From assembly GCA_035518875.1 (NCBI GenBank), contig DATIXD010000214.1:1-11060 (forward strand): DNA of 11,060 nucleotides, given 5' to 3'. Below the pieces are notes generated by a model. The model was not told the origin of the DNA and ran no database searches. It saw nothing but the letters and a program-made list of their open reading frames with translations. The translations under genes were made by a program, and so were the position numbers. How positions within the stretch are numbered: position 1 is the stretch's first letter; each line of letters begins with the position of its first letter. Shown here one piece after another: positions 1-6,384 of this stretch. This DNA comes from DATIXD01 sp035518875 (GTDB lineage: Bacteria > Pseudomonadota > Gammaproteobacteria > Methylococcales > Methylococcaceae).

Positions 1-83
1 AAATTGGCAGGATTGCCAATTTGCACGGCTACTGCCGCCCGAAGGGCGAGGTACATGGATGTACCTCGTGACTTAAGCGGCAG
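1..83 (+). repeat. Composite palindromic repeat, copy A
   Basis: Three nested or adjacent perfect inverted repeats are visible. Arms 1-9 and 14-22 (AAATTGGCA/TGCCAATTT) enclose a GGAT loop. Arms 48-56 and 59-67 (GAGGTACAT/ATGTACCTC) enclose GG. An outer stem 32-38/77-83 (CTGCCGC/GCGGCAG) encloses the second hairpin. A related unit lies in the opposite orientation at 427-494, sharing the TTTGCACGGC spacer and the CGAAGG segment. The short open frame through here looks like repeat-derived noise rather than a gene. Function unknown; it may form an RNA structure or a DNA cruciform. Confidence 0.7.
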
Positions 84-160
84 CCGGGTCGCCTTTTCTT
101 TGGTTACTTTCTTTTGGCGACGCAAAAGAAAGTATCTCGCCCGTGGGTACGAGAACCCAC
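84..160. repeat. Dispersed inverted repeat with ACTTTCTTTTG arms
   Basis: A perfect 11-bp inverted repeat, 106-116 (ACTTTCTTTTG) and 123-133 (CAAAAGAAAGT), flanks a 6-nt loop. Sequence of this type, with CTTTTCTTTGGTTAC followed by the palindrome and CTCGCC, is from memory a dispersed intergenic repeat in several gammaproteobacteria, where it is often mis-annotated as a small protein containing VTFF. No gene is supported here. Confidence 0.5.
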
Positions 161-196
161 ATTCAAACACACGATCGCGAAGCGATTCCTTAATCT

Positions 197-416
197 CCTC
201 CCCCAACGGGCGAAGCGCCGCGAAGGCGGCTGGGGGAGGTTGGGTGGGGGCGATATCACATAGAGGCTCTTGACCTTTTTGGTCGCCCCCATCCCATCCT
301 TCCCCCGATGGGGGAAGGGGTTGGAATCCATTTATCCCCATAGCATTCAGCCTTGATTGCCACATTGGCGCTAGGGGGGCGATAAAATAACGCATTTTGC
401 CTTTTGATCGCCCCCC
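197..416. repeat. Tiled array of C/G-rich hairpins downstream of nrdA
   Basis: Four consecutive inverted repeats fill this stretch. 197-205/231-239 is CCTCCCCCA/TGGGGGAGG. 245-253/283-291 is TGGGGGCGA/TCGCCCCCA. 298-306/310-318 is CCTTCCCCC/GGGGGAAGG with loop GAT. 374-383/407-416 is GGGGGGCGAT/ATCGCCCCCC. The GGGGGCGA/TCGCCCCC word recurs in both orientations, so the units are probably related. No coding signal is seen. None has the T-tract of a classic intrinsic terminator, although the array lies 3' of nrdA and could slow or end its transcription. Confidence 0.65.
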
Positions 417-426
417 CAACGTTTAC

Positions 427-494
427 GCTGGACAATCCCTGTCCAGCTAACCTTCGTCCGGCAGGCCGTGCAAATCGGCTTTCCTGCCGATTGG
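427..494 (-). repeat. Composite palindromic repeat, copy B (inverted relative to copy A)
   Basis: On the minus strand this resembles the unit at 1-83. A first stem, 473-479/486-492 (AATCGGC/GCCGATT), is followed by TTTGCACGGC, then TGCCG, CGAAGG, and a hairpin at 427-434/440-447 (GCTGGACA/TGTCCAGC). Stem sequences differ from copy A while pairing is kept, for example a T-A pair replaced by C-G in the first stem. It begins 26 bp beyond the nrdA stop codon. Confidence 0.6.
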
Positions 495-509
495 TCCCCC
501 GTCGGGGGA
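495..509. terminator. Short GC hairpin just after the nrdA stop codon
   Basis: TCCCCC (495-500) and GGGGGA (504-509) form a perfect 6-bp stem with a 3-nt loop, 11 bp beyond the nrdA stop codon. There is no following U-tract on the minus strand, so it is not a textbook intrinsic terminator. It may work together with the copy B hairpins. The same tetra/penta-G hairpin word occurs at 298-318, so it may simply be another repeat unit. Confidence 0.3.
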
Positions 510-519
510 AGGGGTAAGA

Positions 520-3393
520 TTACTGACACGCCTCACATTCCGGATTATCAATCGAACACGCCTTAGGCAAACCAAACGCCTCATCGATCGGATCCACCTG
601 CACCTTGTTCAACTTCCCATCCGCCAAGGTACTCTTCTCCACATGGGTCGCCCCCATCGAGCGCAGGTAATAGGTCGTCTTCAGACCCCTTACCCAGGCC
701 AGCTTATACAACGCATCCAGCTTCTTGCCGTTGGGCTCTGACATGTAGAGGTTCAGCGACTGGCCCTGGTCGATCCACTTCTGGCGTCTTGAGGCCGCTT
801 CCACCAGCCAGCGGGCGTCGATTTCGAAGGCGGTGGCGTAGAGCGCCTTCAAGTCCTCCGGGATGCGTTCGATGCGCTGGACGCTGCCGTCGTAGTATTT
901 GAGGTCGTTGATCATCACCGCGTCCCAGAGGTCGCGCGCTTTCAGGTCGTTGACCAGGAACGGGTTGACGACCGTGAATTCGCCCGACAGGTTCGACTTG
1001 ACGAACAGGTTCTGGTAGGTCGGCTCGATGGACTGCGCCACGCCGCAGATATTGGAGATGGTGGCGGTCGGCGCGATCGCCATGGTATTGCTGTTGCGCA
1101 TGCCTACGCGCTTGATCCGCTCGCGCAAGGAATCCCAATCCAGTGTCATGGAACGGTCCTGTTGCAGGTAGCCGCCGCGTTCCTGCTCCAGCAGATCGAT
1201 GGAGTCGATGGGCAGGATACCCTGGCTCCACAGCGAGCCTTCGAAGGTGGAATAGCGTCCGCGCTCCTCGGCCAGACCCGTGGAGGCCTTGATGGCGTAG
1301 TAGCTCACCGATTCCATGCTCTCGTCGGCGAACTTGAGGGCCTGCTCGGAAGTGTAGGGGATGCGCATCTTGTAGAGCGCATCCTGGAAGCCCATGATGC
1401 CGAGCCCCACCGGGCGGTGGCGCAGGTTTGAGCGGCGCGCTTCCGGGACGCTGTAATAATTGATGTCGATGACGTTATCGAGCATGCGCATGGCAGTGGA
1501 CACGGTGCGCGCCAGCTTGTCGGCGTCGAGCAGGCCCGCGTCGGTGATATGGGCGGCAAGGTTCACCGAACCCAGGTTGCACACGGCGATCTCGTTGTCC
1601 GAGGTGTTCAGGGTGATCTCGGTGCACAGGTTCGAGCTGTGGACCACGCCGACATGCTGCTGCGGCGAGCGCAGGTTGCAGGGGTCCTTGAAGGTGATCC
1701 AGGGATGACCGGTCTCGAACAGCATGGACAGCATCTTGCGCCAAAGGGAGAGGGCGGGGATGCTTTTGTACAGCGTGAGTTCGCCGCGATAGACCTTTTC
1801 CTCGTAGGCCAGATAGGCCTTTTCGAAGTCCGCACCGGTGAGGTCGTGCAGATCGGGTACGTCGTTGGGCGAGAACAGGGTCCACTGGCCTTCCTCGGCC
1901 ACCCGCTTCATGAACAGATCCGGCACCCAGTTGGCGGTGTTCATGTCGTGGGTGCGGCGGCGGTCGTCGCCGGTGTTCTTGCGTAAATCCAGGAATTCCT
2001 CGATGTCGATGTGCCAGGTTTCCAGGTAGGCGCATACGGCCCCCTTGCGTTTTCCGCCCTGGTTCACCGCGACAGCGGTATCGTTGGCTACTTTGAGAAA
2101 GGGCACCACGCCTTGGGATTTGCCGTTGGTGCCCTTGATGTGGGCGCCCATGCCGCGCACCCGTGTCCAGTCATTGCCCAGTCCCCCGGCATACTTGGAC
2201 AGCAGAGCGTTGTCCTTGATGGCGCCGTAGATGCCATCGAGGTCGTCCGGCACGGTGGTGAGATAGCAGGATGAGAGCTGCGGGCGGAGGGTGCCCGAAT
2301 TGAACAGGGTGGGGGTGGACGACATGAAGTCGAACGAGGAGAGGAGGTTGTAGAACTCGATGGCTTGAGTCTCGCGGTCGATCTCGCTGACGGCGAGGCC
2401 CATCGCCACGCGCATGAAGAAGGCTTGTGGCAGTTCGAAGCGCTGTCCCTTGCTGTGGATGAAATAGCGGTCGTAGAGAGTTTGCAAACCCAGATAGGTG
2501 AATTGCAGGTCGCGTTCCGGTTTCAGCGCCGCGCCCAGGCGAACCAAATCGTAGCGGCTCAGCTCAGGCGACAGCAGTTCCAGCTCGACGCCGCGCTTGA
2601 TGTAATCGGCGAAATATTCCGGATAACGCTCGCCCATTTCCGCGCTCGTCGCTTCATTCTTGCCGTCGCCGAGGAATCCGAGCGCTTCTCGGCGCATGCT
2701 ATCCAGCAGCAGGCGGGCGGAGACGTAGGAATAGTTGGGTTCCTGTTCGATGCGGGTGCGGGCGGTCATGACCAGCGAGGGCGCTACATCCTTTTCCGGC
2801 ACGCCGTCGAACAGGTTGCGGCGAGTCTCTTCCAGGATCCAGCCGGCGTCGACGTCGTTCAGACCGGCGCAGGCCTCGAGCACGATCTTTTGCAGTCGCG
2901 CTTCGTTCAGGGGCTTGCGGCTACCGTCGGCCAGGGTGACATAGAGGGTTTCGGTGCTGCCCTGTTGCTCGGCTTCCTTGGCCTTCTCGGCGCGCAGGCG
3001 GGCGTGTTCTTCGCGGTAGAGGACGTAGGCGCGGGCGACCTTCTGGTGTTCGGAGCGCATCAGCGCCAATTCGACCTGGTCCTGGATGTCCTCGATGTGG
3101 ATGGTGCCGCCGCTGGGCAGCCGCCGGAACAGCGCTCGCACGACCTGGTCGGTCAGTTCCGCCACGGTCTCGTGGATGCGCCGGCTGGCCGCCGCCGTGC
3201 TGCCCTCCACGGCCAGGAAGGCCTTGGTGATGGCGACGTTGATCTTGCTGGCGTCGAAACCGGTGACCTTGCCATTGCGGCGGATGACCCTCACTTCGCC
3301 GGGCGCGCTCGCGCGGATTTCGGCGGGCGGAGTGATCGCCGCAGGGATGATCTGGGCAGTGGTTGCGGTGCGTACGGCGGATTCAGTTTCCAT
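520..3393 (-). CDS. nrdA: Ribonucleoside-diphosphate reductase, alpha (large) subunit, class Ia
   Basis: Reduces ribonucleoside diphosphates to deoxyribonucleotides in the cytoplasm, together with the radical-carrying NrdB subunit. The 957 residues show two N-terminal ATP-cone domains (about 34-130 and 148-240), which bind allosteric nucleotides, followed by the ten-stranded barrel. Catalytic residues are recognisable: Cys376 in SSCYL, Asn588-Cys590-Glu592 in NLCTEI, Cys605 in AVCNLGSVNL, and the radical-transfer pair Tyr908-Tyr909 in KTTYYLR. The C-terminal tail carries Cys953 and Cys956, the shuttle pair recharged by thioredoxin or glutaredoxin. At about 200 residues longer than E. coli NrdA, it matches the two-cone Pseudomonas type. 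The ATG is preceded by AGAGGAA at a normal distance. nrdB is not adjacent: the 519 bp downstream hold only repeats. The promoter, NrdR-like boxes and DnaA box lie at 3433-3507. Confidence 0.97.
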   Translation of the reverse strand: METESAVRTATTAQIIPAAITPPAEIRASAPGEVRVIRRNGKVTGFDASKINVAITKAFLAVEGSTAAASRRIHETVAELTDQVVRALFRRLPSGGTIHIEDIQDQVELALMRSEHQKVARAYVLYREEHARLRAEKAKEAEQQGSTETLYVTLADGSRKPLNEARLQKIVLEACAGLNDVDAGWILEETRRNLFDGVPEKDVAPSLVMTARTRIEQEPNYSYVSARLLLDSMRREALGFLGDGKNEATSAEMGERYPEYFADYIKRGVELELLSPELSRYDLVRLGAALKPERDLQFTYLGLQTLYDRYFIHSKGQRFELPQAFFMRVAMGLAVSEIDRETQAIEFYNLLSSFDFMSSTPTLFNSGTLRPQLSSCYLTTVPDDLDGIYGAIKDNALLSKYAGGLGNDWTRVRGMGAHIKGTNGKSQGVVPFLKVANDTAVAVNQGGKRKGAVCAYLETWHIDIEEFLDLRKNTGDDRRRTHDMNTANWVPDLFMKRVAEEGQWTLFSPNDVPDLHDLTGADFEKAYLAYEEKVYRGELTLYKSIPALSLWRKMLSMLFETGHPWITFKDPCNLRSPQQHVGVVHSSNLCTEITLNTSDNEIAVCNLGSVNLAAHITDAGLLDADKLARTVSTAMRMLDNVIDINYYSVPEARRSNLRHRPVGLGIMGFQDALYKMRIPYTSEQALKFADESMESVSYYAIKASTGLAEERGRYSTFEGSLWSQGILPIDSIDLLEQERGGYLQQDRSMTLDWDSLRERIKRVGMRNSNTMAIAPTATISNICGVAQSIEPTYQNLFVKSNLSGEFTVVNPFLVNDLKARDLWDAVMINDLKYYDGSVQRIERIPEDLKALYATAFEIDARWLVEAASRRQKWIDQGQSLNLYMSEPNGKKLDALYKLAWVRGLKTTYYLRSMGATHVEKSTLADGKLNKVQVDPIDEAFGLPKACSIDNPECEACQ

Positions 3394-3432
3394 GCGGTTC
3401 CTCTCTCGCGGGGTTTGATCAATCGGGCAATA

Positions 3433-3448
3433 ACACTATAGACTGTGG
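3433..3448. promoter_or_regulatory. NrdR box 1 (predicted)
   Basis: The 16-mer ACACTATAGACTGTGG agrees at 13 of 16 positions with the palindromic NrdR consensus ACACWATATATWGTGT and lies over the nrdA -10. NrdR is the ATP-cone repressor of ribonucleotide reductase genes in most bacteria, which makes the location biologically sensible. Its own gene is not in the window. Confidence 0.65.
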
Positions 3449-3464
3449 TTCAAAAATAGGTCAA
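3435..3464 (-). promoter_or_regulatory. sigma70-type promoter of nrdA
   Basis: On the minus strand, TTGACC (3464-3459) and TATAGT (3440-3435) are separated by 18 bp, giving good -35 and -10 matches. The predicted start of transcription is near 3428, leaving a leader of about 35 nt before the nrdA ATG. Confidence 0.7.
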
Positions 3465-3480
3465 GTACAAGATGCTGTGG
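3465..3480. promoter_or_regulatory. NrdR box 2 (predicted, weaker)
   Basis: GTACAAGATGCTGTGG matches about 10 of 16 consensus positions, shares the CTGTGGTT half with box 1, and lies exactly 32 bp from it (about three helical turns), directly upstream of the -35. Paired boxes at about 31-32 bp are typical of NrdR-controlled promoters, so the spacing strengthens a site that would be weak alone. Confidence 0.55.
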
Positions 3481-3498
3481 TTTTTTCTGTTGAAAGGC

Positions 3499-3507
3499 TG
3501 TGGATAA
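3499..3507 (-). promoter_or_regulatory. Perfect DnaA box upstream of nrdA
   Basis: The minus strand reads TTATCCACA, the consensus high-affinity DnaA box, about 75 bp upstream of the predicted nrdA transcription start. DnaA boxes are known in the E. coli nrdAB promoter, where DnaA links dNTP synthesis to replication initiation. A role here is inferred from position. A single 9-mer can occur by chance. Confidence 0.5.
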
Positions 3508-3627
3508 AATGTGCATGATTGGCTGCGGGCGGCGGCTGGCGGGCGTCCGGTGCCGGCATTGGCTGGCCAGGTTTGTTGTACTATGTGCGCTCAGACCGAA
3601 TAAAAAAAACGATAGGGACTAAATCTC

Positions 3628-4725
3628 ATGCAGACAGTACGCGAATGGGTGAGCGATTGGGTCAAACGCATCCTGCCTAACGCCCAGGCGGTGTCCTTCG
3701 CGATCCTGTTGATCGTGGGCTTCGTCGCCGTCGTCAGCCTTGCCGACATCCTCATGCCGGTTTTTGCAGCCGGGGTCATCGCCTATCTCCTCGAAGGGAT
3801 CGTCGCTATCGGCGAGCGGGAAAAACTGCCACGATTTCTATCCGTCATCGTCGTCTACGTCTTTTTTCTGGCCTTGCTGTTGTTCGTCTTTATTGGCTTT
3901 CTGCCGCTGCTCTATCAGCAGACCGAGCAATTGATCGAGCAGCTCCCGGCCATGGTCAACCGTGGTCAGGCGCTGGTCATGCAATTGCCGGTACGCTACC
4001 CGGATTTCATCACCCAGGCGCAAATTTACGAGATCACGGCGGTCATCCGCCAGGAGTTGGTTGCCTACGGCCAGTCACTGCTGAGCTATTCCTATGCTCA
4101 CCTGGTCAGCTTCATCACCCTGATCGTCTACCTGATCCTGGTGCCGCTGTTGGTGTTTTTCTTCCTCAAGGACAAGGCGCAAATCCTGGACTGGTTCGTG
4201 CAATATCTGCCCAGGGACCGTTATCTTTCGACGCGGGTGTGGCGGGAGGTGGATGCGCAGATCGGTAACTACGTGCGTGGCAAGTTTTTCGAGATCGTGA
4301 TCCTGCTGGTGGCGAGCTATGTGACCTTTTCCCTGATGGGACTGAATTACGCGCTGCTGCTCGCGGTGCTGATGGGGCTATCGGTCATCATCCCTTACGT
4401 GGGAGCGACCCTGGTGACCTTGCCGGTCATGCTGGTGGCTTTTTTCGAGTGGGGGGTTGGCGATGATTTCTGGTACTTGATGCTGGCCTACGGCATCATC
4501 CAGGCGGTCGACGGTGTGGTGCTGATACCGCTGTTGTTCTCCGAGGTGGTGAACCTTCATCCCGTCGCCATCGTGGTGGCGATTTTGTTTTTCGGTGGGA
4601 CATGGGGCTTTTGGGGCGTATTCTTCGCGATCCCCCTGGCGACCCTGGTACAGGCCGTACTGACCGCTTGGCCGAGGCTGGGGGAAGAGGGGCAGGAACG
4701 GAGTTTGGCGCCCCCGGGGTTTTGA
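3628..4725 (+). CDS. AI-2E / PerM family membrane transporter
   Basis: A 365-residue inner-membrane protein of the AI-2E transporter (PerM/YfgO, UPF0118) family. Hydrophobic segments occur at roughly 21-40, 41-60, 70-95, 155-180, 218-238, 241-275, 283-303 and 311-345. A long amphipathic soluble stretch at about 96-150 sits between the third and fourth, which is the family layout. The C-terminal GGTWGFWGVFFAIPLA segment is the characteristic signature. Members have been linked to autoinducer-2 export, Na+/H+ antiport or permease roles, so the substrate cannot be named. The ATG is preceded by AGGGA at 9 nt. The gene diverges from nrdA and converges on epmA with a 17-bp gap. No clear promoter or terminator was found. 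Confidence 0.9.
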   Translation: MQTVREWVSDWVKRILPNAQAVSFAILLIVGFVAVVSLADILMPVFAAGVIAYLLEGIVAIGEREKLPRFLSVIVVYVFFLALLLFVFIGFLPLLYQQTEQLIEQLPAMVNRGQALVMQLPVRYPDFITQAQIYEITAVIRQELVAYGQSLLSYSYAHLVSFITLIVYLILVPLLVFFFLKDKAQILDWFVQYLPRDRYLSTRVWREVDAQIGNYVRGKFFEIVILLVASYVTFSLMGLNYALLLAVLMGLSVIIPYVGATLVTLPVMLVAFFEWGVGDDFWYLMLAYGIIQAVDGVVLIPLLFSEVVNLHPVAIVVAILFFGGTWGFWGVFFAIPLATLVQAVLTAWPRLGEEGQERSLAPPGF

Positions 4726-4742
4726 GGCGGGCGCTTATCCCT

Positions 4743-5744
4743 TCAGGCTCGCTCCGCTGGGAAGGCTAACACCTCGTCGATGGTCCCCGCGCCGGTCAGC
4801 AACATCAGCAGCCGATCCAGACCCAGCGCCACCCCGCAGCAATCGGGCAATCCCGCGGCAAGCGCAGCCAGCAGGCGGGTATCCTTGGACGGCTGGATCA
4901 GGCCTCGGGCGCGGCGAACGGCGAGGTCGCCATCGAAACGTCGTTCCTGCTCGCTTGGGTCGGCCAGTTCGTGGAAGCCGTTGGCGAGCTCCAGTCCGTC
5001 CATGAACACTTCCGCCCGTTCGACCACGGCGGGATCGCCGGGCTTTCCCCGGGCCAGCGACGGCTGGCAGGCCGGGTAGTCGAATACGAAGGAGATGCGC
5101 TCCCTGCCCAGGCGGGGTTGCACGAGATGGCTGAACAGCAGATCCAGCCAGAGCGGGCGATTCTCTCCGCACAGCGTATGCGCTTCGGTCAGACCGTGTC
5201 GGCTGGCCGATTCGGCCAGTTCGCCGATCGTAGCGGCTAACGGATCGACCCCCACATGTCTTCGGAATGCTTCGCGGTAGGCGATGCGCTCGGAAGGCTG
5301 GAGTTTCCGCTTACCGACGAACAGTCCTAAGAGTAGGTCGTCGATTTCGTCCATGAGCCCTTCCAGGCCGAAGCCCACCCGGTACCACTCGAGGAGGGTG
5401 AATTCGGGATTGTGGTAGCGGCCGGCTTCCTCGTTGCGGAACGCCTTGCAGATTTGATAGATGGAGCCGGAACCCGCCGCCAGCAGGCGTTTCATGGCGA
5501 ATTCCGGGGAAGTCTGAAGATAGAGCGGAATGCCTTCCAATTGACCCGGCAGGCGGAAGCGGGTGAGGAAGGGGCTGAGATTCGGGTCGGTCCCGCCGGC
5601 CTGACAGAGCAGCGGCGTCTCGACTTCCAGTACGTCCCGCTCGGCGAAGAAGCGGCGGATGGCGGCGAGTAGTTGGGCCCTGGTTTGCAGGGCCGCGAGA
5701 TCGCAGGCCGGTCGCCAAGAACTTTCGCCGTTACTCCTTGACAC
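4743..5744 (-). CDS. epmA: EF-P--(R)-beta-lysine ligase EpmA (GenX/PoxA/YjeA)
   Basis: A class II lysyl-tRNA-synthetase paralogue that activates (R)-beta-lysine with ATP and transfers it to Lys34 of elongation factor P instead of to tRNA. Over 333 residues it has only the catalytic core, with no anticodon-binding domain. Motif 2 is clear at about 102-121 (FRNEEAGRYHNPEFTLLEWY) and motif 3 at 304-315 (GVALGLDRLLML). The ELANGFHEL segment near 252-260 is also typical. The start is GTG at 5744, inside the last codons of efp. Its N-terminus lines up with E. coli EpmA (MSETASWQP versus MSRSNGESSWRP). No upstream Shine-Dalgarno is evident and the AAGGAG lies inside the overlap, so translation is probably coupled to efp. 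It converges on the PerM-family gene. Confidence 0.95.
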   Translation of the reverse strand: MSRSNGESSWRPACDLAALQTRAQLLAAIRRFFAERDVLEVETPLLCQAGGTDPNLSPFLTRFRLPGQLEGIPLYLQTSPEFAMKRLLAAGSGSIYQICKAFRNEEAGRYHNPEFTLLEWYRVGFGLEGLMDEIDDLLLGLFVGKRKLQPSERIAYREAFRRHVGVDPLAATIGELAESASRHGLTEAHTLCGENRPLWLDLLFSHLVQPRLGRERISFVFDYPACQPSLARGKPGDPAVVERAEVFMDGLELANGFHELADPSEQERRFDGDLAVRRARGLIQPSKDTRLLAALAAGLPDCCGVALGLDRLLMLLTGAGTIDEVLAFPAERA

Positions 5745-6300
5745 GCGACAGGTATTCGCCGGTGCGGGTGTCGACCTTGATCAATTCATCGGTCTGCACG
5801 AACAAGGGCACGCGCACCACCGCGCCGGTTTCCAGCGTGGCCGGCTTGCCGCCGCCGCCCGAGGTATCGCCGCGCACGCCCGGATCGGTTTCGACGATTT
5901 TCAGCGTGACGAAATTGGGCGGGGTGACGGACAAGGGCACGCCGTTGTATAGGGTCACGATGCACAGATCCTGCTCCTTCAACCATTTCTTCGCATCCGC
6001 CAGCGCGTTGGCGTCGGCGCCATACTGCTCGAAGCTCTCCGGCTGCATGAAGTGCCAGGTTTCGCCGTCGTTGTAGAGATACTGCATTTCGACGTCGACG
6101 ACATCGGCGCCTTCCAGAGTTTCCCCCGACTTGAAGGTGCGCTCGATGACGCGGCCGGTCTTGAGATTGCGTAGCTTGACGCGGTTGAAGGCCTGGCCTT
6201 TGCCGGGTTTCACGAACTCGTTCTCGATGATCGAGCAGGGATCGTTGTCGAGCATCACTTTCAATCCGCCCTTGAATTCGTTGGTGCTGAAAACTGCCAT
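5731..6300 (-). CDS. efp: Translation elongation factor P
   Basis: Cytoplasmic factor that binds ribosomes stalled on polyproline and promotes peptide-bond formation. The 189 residues cover the whole family: KOW-like domain I (about 1-64), then two OB domains. The modified loop reads EFVKPGKGQAF, with Lys34 at the tip as in the E. coli beta-lysylated type. DADVV-like and YLYNDGE segments, SVTPPNFV, GDT-GGGKPA and the C-terminal VDTRTGEYLSRVK are all typical. The ATG at 6300 follows an AGGA Shine-Dalgarno. The stop codon lies inside epmA (14-bp overlap), so factor and ligase are co-transcribed. Its promoter shares a palindromic -10 with divergent epmB. Confidence 0.97.
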   Translation of the reverse strand: MAVFSTNEFKGGLKVMLDNDPCSIIENEFVKPGKGQAFNRVKLRNLKTGRVIERTFKSGETLEGADVVDVEMQYLYNDGETWHFMQPESFEQYGADANALADAKKWLKEQDLCIVTLYNGVPLSVTPPNFVTLKIVETDPGVRGDTSGGGGKPATLETGAVVRVPLFVQTDELIKVDTRTGEYLSRVKE

Positions 6301-6316
6301 TCTGTCCTCGCTTGGA

Positions 6317-6346
6317 TTAACTCAAAAAAATGCCGGCCATTATAAT
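6317..6346 (+). promoter_or_regulatory. Promoter of epmB
   Basis: TTAACT (6317-6322) and a perfect TATAAT (6341-6346) are 18 bp apart, giving a leader of about 32 nt before the epmB ATG. The -10 is part of the palindrome CCATTATAATGG (6337-6348), which places a second TATAAT on the opposite strand. Confidence 0.6.
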
Positions 6347-6367
6347 GGAGCGCCTGGCCTTTAGAAA
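6339..6367 (-). promoter_or_regulatory. Promoter of efp-epmA, overlapping that of epmB
   Basis: On the minus strand TATAAT occupies 6344-6339, overlapping the epmB -10 by four bases. The best -35 at 17 bp spacing, TTTCTA (6367-6362), is weak. Predicted start near 6332, leader about 32 nt. Confidence 0.45.
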
Positions 6368-6384
6368 CTTTACCGCTCATCCCC

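Noticed and set aside
4..331. Small open frames of 89 aa (plus) and 75 aa (minus) in the left repeat region
   Set aside because: They are made of hairpin repeat sequence and lack ribosome sites; the VTFF-type peptide is a known kind of repeat-derived artefact.
2365..3441. Long 358-aa plus-strand open frame
   Set aside because: It lies antisense to nrdA, whose catalytic motifs are unmistakable; it arises from GC-rich codon bias.
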